Shown one piece after another: positions 5,605 through 8,423 of a stretch of 8,423 nucleotides of DNA (positions are counted from its first letter, which is position 1; every line of letters starts with the position of its first letter). The position numbers and the translations under genes are program-made. The DNA lies in contig JAFGIT010000402.1 of assembly GCA_016929465.1 (NCBI GenBank), forward strand, positions 1 to 8,423, read 5' to 3'. The notes below the pieces were generated by a model. It worked only from the letters and a program-made list of their open reading frames with translations, was not told the origin of the DNA and ran no database searches. The DNA comes from Candidatus Coatesiibacteriota bacterium (GTDB lineage: Bacteria > B130-G9).

Positions 5605-6627
5605 ATGCCTGTATTCTTCAGTGAGAATGGGATGCTGTCGGAGCCAGAGATCGTCCATGCCCCGACACCCGGATATGAATCAGTGGTCGAGGGCAAACCG
5701 CTTTGCGTGGAGATACTCCACGTGGGATTTGGCAATGTAAGAGACCTTCTAGGCAAATCGGAGGTCCTTATATCGAGCTGGGCGAAGCTCGGTGGGACTG
5801 GAAGCCCGGGCCCGCGCGTTATAAATGTGATGCGGACCGGGGTTCAGCAATTCGACGACCTGTCCGACTTCGGCAGCGCAGATTACGGGAATCCACTGGT
5901 GTTCTATACCCCGTGTTACAAGGGCGAGAGACTGCGGCTCTCAATTGAGCTGCTCGAGATCGACAAATTGAAGAAGGATGGCATCAAGTCGCTCGGCGAC
6001 GCTATGAGAGGGCTATCCTCGCTCGCGGTCTTTGCGCCTCAACTTGCCTACATGACATTCGCGCCAAATGTCCTCGAACTTGCGCGCAAGCTCTACAACC
6101 TCATAAACCGCAATGACCAGGTCCTCTTGGAGCACGTAGATCTCGCGTTCAACGAGCCCGACCTGAAGGTTCTTAGTTCCGGCCGTTTCGTAATTGTCGA
6201 TGGCAACCAGCGAGCATCCAAGCTCCTCGAAGAATTCAGGCTCTCAGCGGGAAGCCGGCTTGTCACAAGCGACGGCAAGCGTGCGGAGGATGCTGGGATG
6301 GCGAGCCCATACGTCGTGATCCGCATCAATGCAAGGGAGTTCCCCGAATACAGGGAATTCGCAATCGAACACGCCGCACAGGAGAAGCTGGCGGCATTCC
6401 TGAACAACGAGATGATCGCCGAACTGGCAGAGTTCGTTCATGATGGGGTGGCCGCGACCGCGCATCTCGATGCGATCGAGAATCTCATCGTGCTCAAGAA
6501 GAAGCTGGACATCACCGGCACTGATGTGGAGAGGGAAGAGATCATTGAGCAGGGCATAAGCGAGGTGAGACGGCTTCCAGAAGACCTGAAGGACCTCGTC
6601 TTGAGCATTCTGCTTCCACAGAACTGA
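5605..6627 (+). CDS. Uncharacterised two-part protein with beta-rich, possibly C2-like N-terminal half
   Basis: I do not recognise this 340-residue protein. There is no signal peptide or convincing membrane helix, so it is probably cytoplasmic. The N-terminal half (about 32-120) alternates short hydrophobic strands with polar turns: LCVEILHVGFGNV (33-45), SEVLISSWAKLG (52-63), RVINVMRTGVQQF (71-83), GNPLVFYTPCYKG (95-107) and RLRLSIELLEID (109-120). This recalls a C2-like beta sandwich, but that is inference. A helical stretch (about 124-172) links to a second unit with GRFVIVDGNQRA (193-204) and PYVVIRINAREFPEYREFAI (235-254), then a charged, helical C-terminus (255-338). The start is ATG 5605, because GGAGG (5592-5596) lies 8 bp upstream; the ATG at 5590 overlaps that Shine-Dalgarno and has none of its own. 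Codon use matches the neighbours, so there is no sign of recent transfer. It stands alone: divergent from the thioredoxin gene and convergent with the SPFH gene. Confidence 0.85.
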   Translation: MPVFFSENGMLSEPEIVHAPTPGYESVVEGKPLCVEILHVGFGNVRDLLGKSEVLISSWAKLGGTGSPGPRVINVMRTGVQQFDDLSDFGSADYGNPLVFYTPCYKGERLRLSIELLEIDKLKKDGIKSLGDAMRGLSSLAVFAPQLAYMTFAPNVLELARKLYNLINRNDQVLLEHVDLAFNEPDLKVLSSGRFVIVDGNQRASKLLEEFRLSAGSRLVTSDGKRAEDAGMASPYVVIRINAREFPEYREFAIEHAAQEKLAAFLNNEMIAELAEFVHDGVAATAHLDAIENLIVLKKKLDITGTDVEREEIIEQGISEVRRLPEDLKDLVLSILLPQN

Positions 6628-6647
6628 GCCGACCTTTCTGCAAGCGC

Positions 6648-6682
6648 AAAATGAAACGGGGCGGCGCAAGTGGGCCGCCCCG
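6648..6682 (-). terminator. Intrinsic terminator of the nfeD-SPFH operon
   Basis: A 9-bp perfect GC-rich stem, CGGGGCGGC (6657-6665) with GCCGCCCCG (6674-6682), encloses an 8-nt loop. On the minus strand it is followed by TTTCATTTT, as expected for an intrinsic terminator of the leftward operon. On the plus strand, 29 bp after the stop codon of the unknown gene, the same stem lacks a T-tract but may still define that transcript's end. Confidence 0.7.
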
Positions 6683-6716
6683 GAAATCTCGCAAGGATTT
6701 ATAAGGTCCTGCAACC

Positions 6717-6730
6717 GGCTCATGCGAGCC
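6717..6730. repeat. Small hairpin just after the SPFH stop codon
   Basis: GGCTC (6717-6721) and GAGCC (6726-6730) form a 5-bp stem with loop ATGC, 9 bases beyond the SPFH stop codon on the minus strand. It precedes the main terminator and may stabilise the 3' end of the operon mRNA. Confidence 0.35.
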
Positions 6731-6739
6731 TAATTCAGG

Positions 6740-7786
6740 CTACTCGTCCTTGTTCTTGATGTAATTATCGGTTATCGAGCTGCTCCAGGTCTCTCTCTTC
6801 TTCCCGACGCCCTCCAGCATCTCTTTGATTCCGCCAATCGAGCTCAAAACGCCCGTTGCCTCGATCGGGAGATACACGACCTTGTTGTCCTTGCCGGAGA
6901 CCATCTCCTTCAGGGTCTCGATGTAGCGCACCGCGATCAGGTAGGTAGCTGGATCGCCTTTGCTCTCGGCTATTGCCTTCGTGACCATGCCGATCGCCTC
7001 GGCTTCCGCCTGTGCGACTTTTACGCGAGCTTCGGCGGCGCCTTCCGCCATCAGTATCTGTGACCGCTTCTCACCCTCGGCCTTATTTATCTTGGCCTCT
7101 TTGTAGCCTTCAGCCTCGAGTATGCGCGAGCGCTTCTCACCTTCTGCAACGAGAATAACGGCGCGGCGGTCTCTCTCGGCGCGCATCTGCTTCTCCATCG
7201 CGTCGCGAATATCCTTCGGCGGGTTGATGTCCTGAAGCTCCACGCGGTTGACCTTCACGCCCCACTTATCTGTTGCTTCGTCCAATATCTCACGGAGCTT
7301 GGTATTGATTGTGTCACGAGAGGTCAGTGTCTGGTCGAGATCAAGCTCGCCGATGACGTTCCTGAGCGTGGTCTGAGTCAGTTTTTCAATCGCTTCCGGG
7401 AGGTTTGCTATCTCATAGACGGCCTTTATCGGATCTGTAACCTGGAAATAGAGCATAGCGTTGATCTCGGTCACGACATTGTCCTTCGTGATCACGTTCT
7501 GCCGGGGAAAGTCATATACCGTCTCCCTGAGATCGATCTTTTTGACCTGCCGCCTCATGACTATCTTGTTGCCCCGGTTGTCCTCGTGCGTGAATCGCCA
7601 CTCAATGGCCCTCGGCCTATCGACTATTGGCCAGATTATATTGATGCCTGATTTCAGCATCCGGTCAAATCTGCCGAGTCGTTCGACGACGAGCGTCTCC
7701 GCCTGCTGGACGATGACCAGTCCTTTCGCTGCGAAAATGATGATGAAAATTGCGATGGCAATCAGAATGCCTACGCCGGCTCCCAT
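6740..7786 (-). CDS. SPFH/stomatin-like (paraslipin-type) membrane protein
   Basis: Membrane-anchored SPFH-domain scaffold that oligomerises in membrane microdomains, 348 residues. The N-terminal hydrophobic anchor (about 4-21) is followed by the SPFH domain with VQQAETLVVERLGRFDRMLKSG (26-47), WPIVDRP (52-58), DLRETVYDFPRQNVITKDNV (85-104), YFQVTDP (113-119), LRNVIGELDLDQTLTSRD (141-158) and GVKVNRVELQDI (176-187). A long Ala/Glu/Lys-rich coiled coil runs from about 195 to 268, with an internal repeat AEGEKRSxIL at 214-223 and 237-246. About 19 residues (64-82) are inserted between WPIVDRPRAIEW and KIDLRE relative to classical slipins. The ATG at 7786 has AAGGAGG (7800-7794) 7 bp upstream, inside the end of nfeD, and only 2 bp separate the genes, so translation is probably coupled. 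NfeD is the usual partner of this family. I infer membrane organisation or quality control; no protease gene is adjacent. Confidence 0.93.
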   Translation of the reverse strand: MGAGVGILIAIAIFIIIFAAKGLVIVQQAETLVVERLGRFDRMLKSGINIIWPIVDRPRAIEWRFTHEDNRGNKIVMRRQVKKIDLRETVYDFPRQNVITKDNVVTEINAMLYFQVTDPIKAVYEIANLPEAIEKLTQTTLRNVIGELDLDQTLTSRDTINTKLREILDEATDKWGVKVNRVELQDINPPKDIRDAMEKQMRAERDRRAVILVAEGEKRSRILEAEGYKEAKINKAEGEKRSQILMAEGAAEARVKVAQAEAEAIGMVTKAIAESKGDPATYLIAVRYIETLKEMVSGKDNKVVYLPIEATGVLSSIGGIKEMLEGVGKKRETWSSSITDNYIKNKDE

Positions 7787-7788
7787 GG

Positions 7789-8244
7789 CTAACCCTCCTT
7801 CTTCTTAGGAATTTCCTTCACATACAGCTTAGTTCCCTCAACGCGAGTAACCTCCACCTTTTCCCCACGCTCAATCACTGCGCCGTCCTCCGAGATGGCT
7901 TTCCAGCTGTCTCCACCCAGGTTGATACGGCCCACATTTTGAGATGGATCGATTCTCTCCGCGACCATACCCTGCTTCCCGACGAGGGCATCAACATTGG
8001 TTCTTGCTGCATCGTTGTCGGACCGATAGAAACGCTTTACGAAGAGCGGCCGAACTGCGAAGAACGCGACGACCGAGGCTATGCAAAAGATGATGACCTC
8101 GACTGTCAGGCCGAGGTCGAACGCGGCGAAAAGAGCTGCCACAAGGCATCCCACGCCGAAGCAGGCCAGAACGAAGCCTGGCGTGAATATCTCCGCTATG
8201 AGCAGGGCCACGCCGATGATCACCCAAATATGCCAGTGTTCCAA
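7789..8244 (-). CDS. NfeD-family membrane protein, short form
   Basis: Partner of SPFH proteins, 151 residues, the short form lacking the N-terminal serine-protease (ClpP-like) domain of long NfeD. Three hydrophobic segments (about 6-20, 24-42 and 48-66) are followed by a C-terminal OB-fold (about 88-145) with the family pattern: GKQGMVAERIDP (89-100), GRINLGGDSWKAISEDG (105-121), RGEKVEVTRVEGTKLYV (126-142). The TTG start at 8244 is the only candidate in this frame before the membrane segment, and CCTCCC (8254-8259; GGGAGG on the coding strand) sits 9 bp upstream. It is the first gene of the operon: a sigma-70-type promoter lies just upstream and the SPFH gene starts 2 bp after its stop. The OB-fold is generally thought to contact the SPFH protein; that link is family knowledge, not seen here. 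Confidence 0.92.
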   Translation of the reverse strand: MEHWHIWVIIGVALLIAEIFTPGFVLACFGVGCLVAALFAAFDLGLTVEVIIFCIASVVAFFAVRPLFVKRFYRSDNDAARTNVDALVGKQGMVAERIDPSQNVGRINLGGDSWKAISEDGAVIERGEKVEVTRVEGTKLYVKEIPKKKEG

Positions 8245-8297
8245 ATTCCCTTGCCTCCCGAATATTCACTGAATGTTTCGCTGTTTATATCGGGAGT

Positions 8298-8326
8298 ATA
8301 ATAACAGTAATGTCGCATCGGTTCAA
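8298..8326 (-). promoter_or_regulatory. Sigma-70-type promoter of the nfeD-SPFH operon
   Basis: On the minus strand TTGAAC (8326-8321; four of six consensus bases) is separated by exactly 17 bp from TATTAT (8303-8298; five of six). Transcription would begin near 8291, leaving a leader of about 47 nt that contains the GGGAGG ribosome binding site. Confidence 0.6.
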
Positions 8327-8340
8327 GGCAAATCGGCGTC

Positions 8341-8378
8341 CCCAATAATCAGATAGGTTTGAGATTTGGGCTTTTTTT
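8341..8378 (+). other. Weak stem with T7 tract near the right edge
   Basis: CCCAA (8341-8345) can pair with TTGGG (8366-8370), followed on the plus strand by C and seven Ts (8372-8378). The 5-bp stem with a 20-nt loop is weak, and no plus-strand gene ends here, so terminator function is uncertain. A perfect TATAAT (8396-8401, plus strand) follows but has no good -35 box, so a rightward promoter is not established. The rest of 8327-8423 shows no coding frame. Confidence 0.2.
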
Positions 8379-8423
8379 GAATCCCCCGTTGGGCTTATAA
8401 TCGGTCATTATTGCTATTAGAAG

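Noticed and set aside
5605-6627. Defence-system or toxin reading of the unknown gene
   Set aside because: There is no nuclease, TIR, protease or kinase motif, no toxin-antitoxin partner and no neighbouring defence gene, so the label would be speculation.
6244-6723. Minus-strand open frame opposite the end of the unknown gene
   Set aside because: It runs across the intergenic terminator hairpin and encodes a Cys/His-rich sequence with no family pattern.
7750-8301. Plus-strand open frame of 183 codons opposite nfeD
   Set aside because: It is antisense to a well-supported nfeD gene, with a composition typical of a shadow frame and no domain.
8373-8401. Rightward promoter based on TATAAT at 8396-8401
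   Set aside because: The -10 box is perfect, but the bases 17 bp upstream are all T and match the -35 consensus poorly; no downstream gene is visible.

Overview
The window looks like a stretch of an environmental bacterial chromosome. It is tightly packed, with moderate GC, good Shine-Dalgarno sequences, recognisable sigma-70-type promoter elements, frequent AGG/AGA (Arg) and ATA (Ile) codons, and some TTG/GTG starts. I see no plasmid, phage, transposon, tRNA, rRNA or CRISPR signal. The gene families (hybrid PAS histidine kinase, LapA, YoaP-type acetyltransferase, GT4-like glycosyltransferase, TlpA/ResA thioredoxin, SPFH/NfeD pair) are widespread, so I cannot assign a phylum from the sequence. 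It does not look like a standard enteric organism.

Left part, plus strand (1-4747). The window opens inside a hybrid sensor kinase (PAS-PAS-HisKA-HATPase-REC) whose membrane-anchored N-terminus lies off the left edge. After a 155-bp gap holding a weak promoter candidate and a 9-bp inverted repeat comes an apparent operon. Its genes are a two-pass LapA-domain membrane protein, a GNAT acetyltransferase fused to a C-terminal YoaP/thioredoxin-like domain, and a GT-B glycosyltransferase.

Middle (4697-6627). A minus-strand TlpA/ResA-like thioredoxin, probably a lipoprotein, converges on the glycosyltransferase, and the two coding regions overlap by 51 bp at their 3' ends. A 320-bp divergent intergenic region rich in inverted repeats separates it from a plus-strand gene for a 340-residue protein that I do not recognise. 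That protein is the best candidate here for something undescribed.

Right part, minus strand (6740-8423). A two-gene operon reads leftward: short-form NfeD, then an SPFH (stomatin/paraslipin-like) protein. It has a good promoter (TTGAAC-17 bp-TATTAT) upstream and a GC-rich hairpin with a T-rich tail downstream, which also marks the convergent junction with the unknown gene.

Several gene starts were moved inward from the longest open frame because a clear Shine-Dalgarno sequence precedes an internal start (lapA, the acetyltransferase, the thioredoxin, the unknown gene). The only well-established partnership is NfeD with the SPFH protein. The left-hand genes share a transcript but no obvious pathway.
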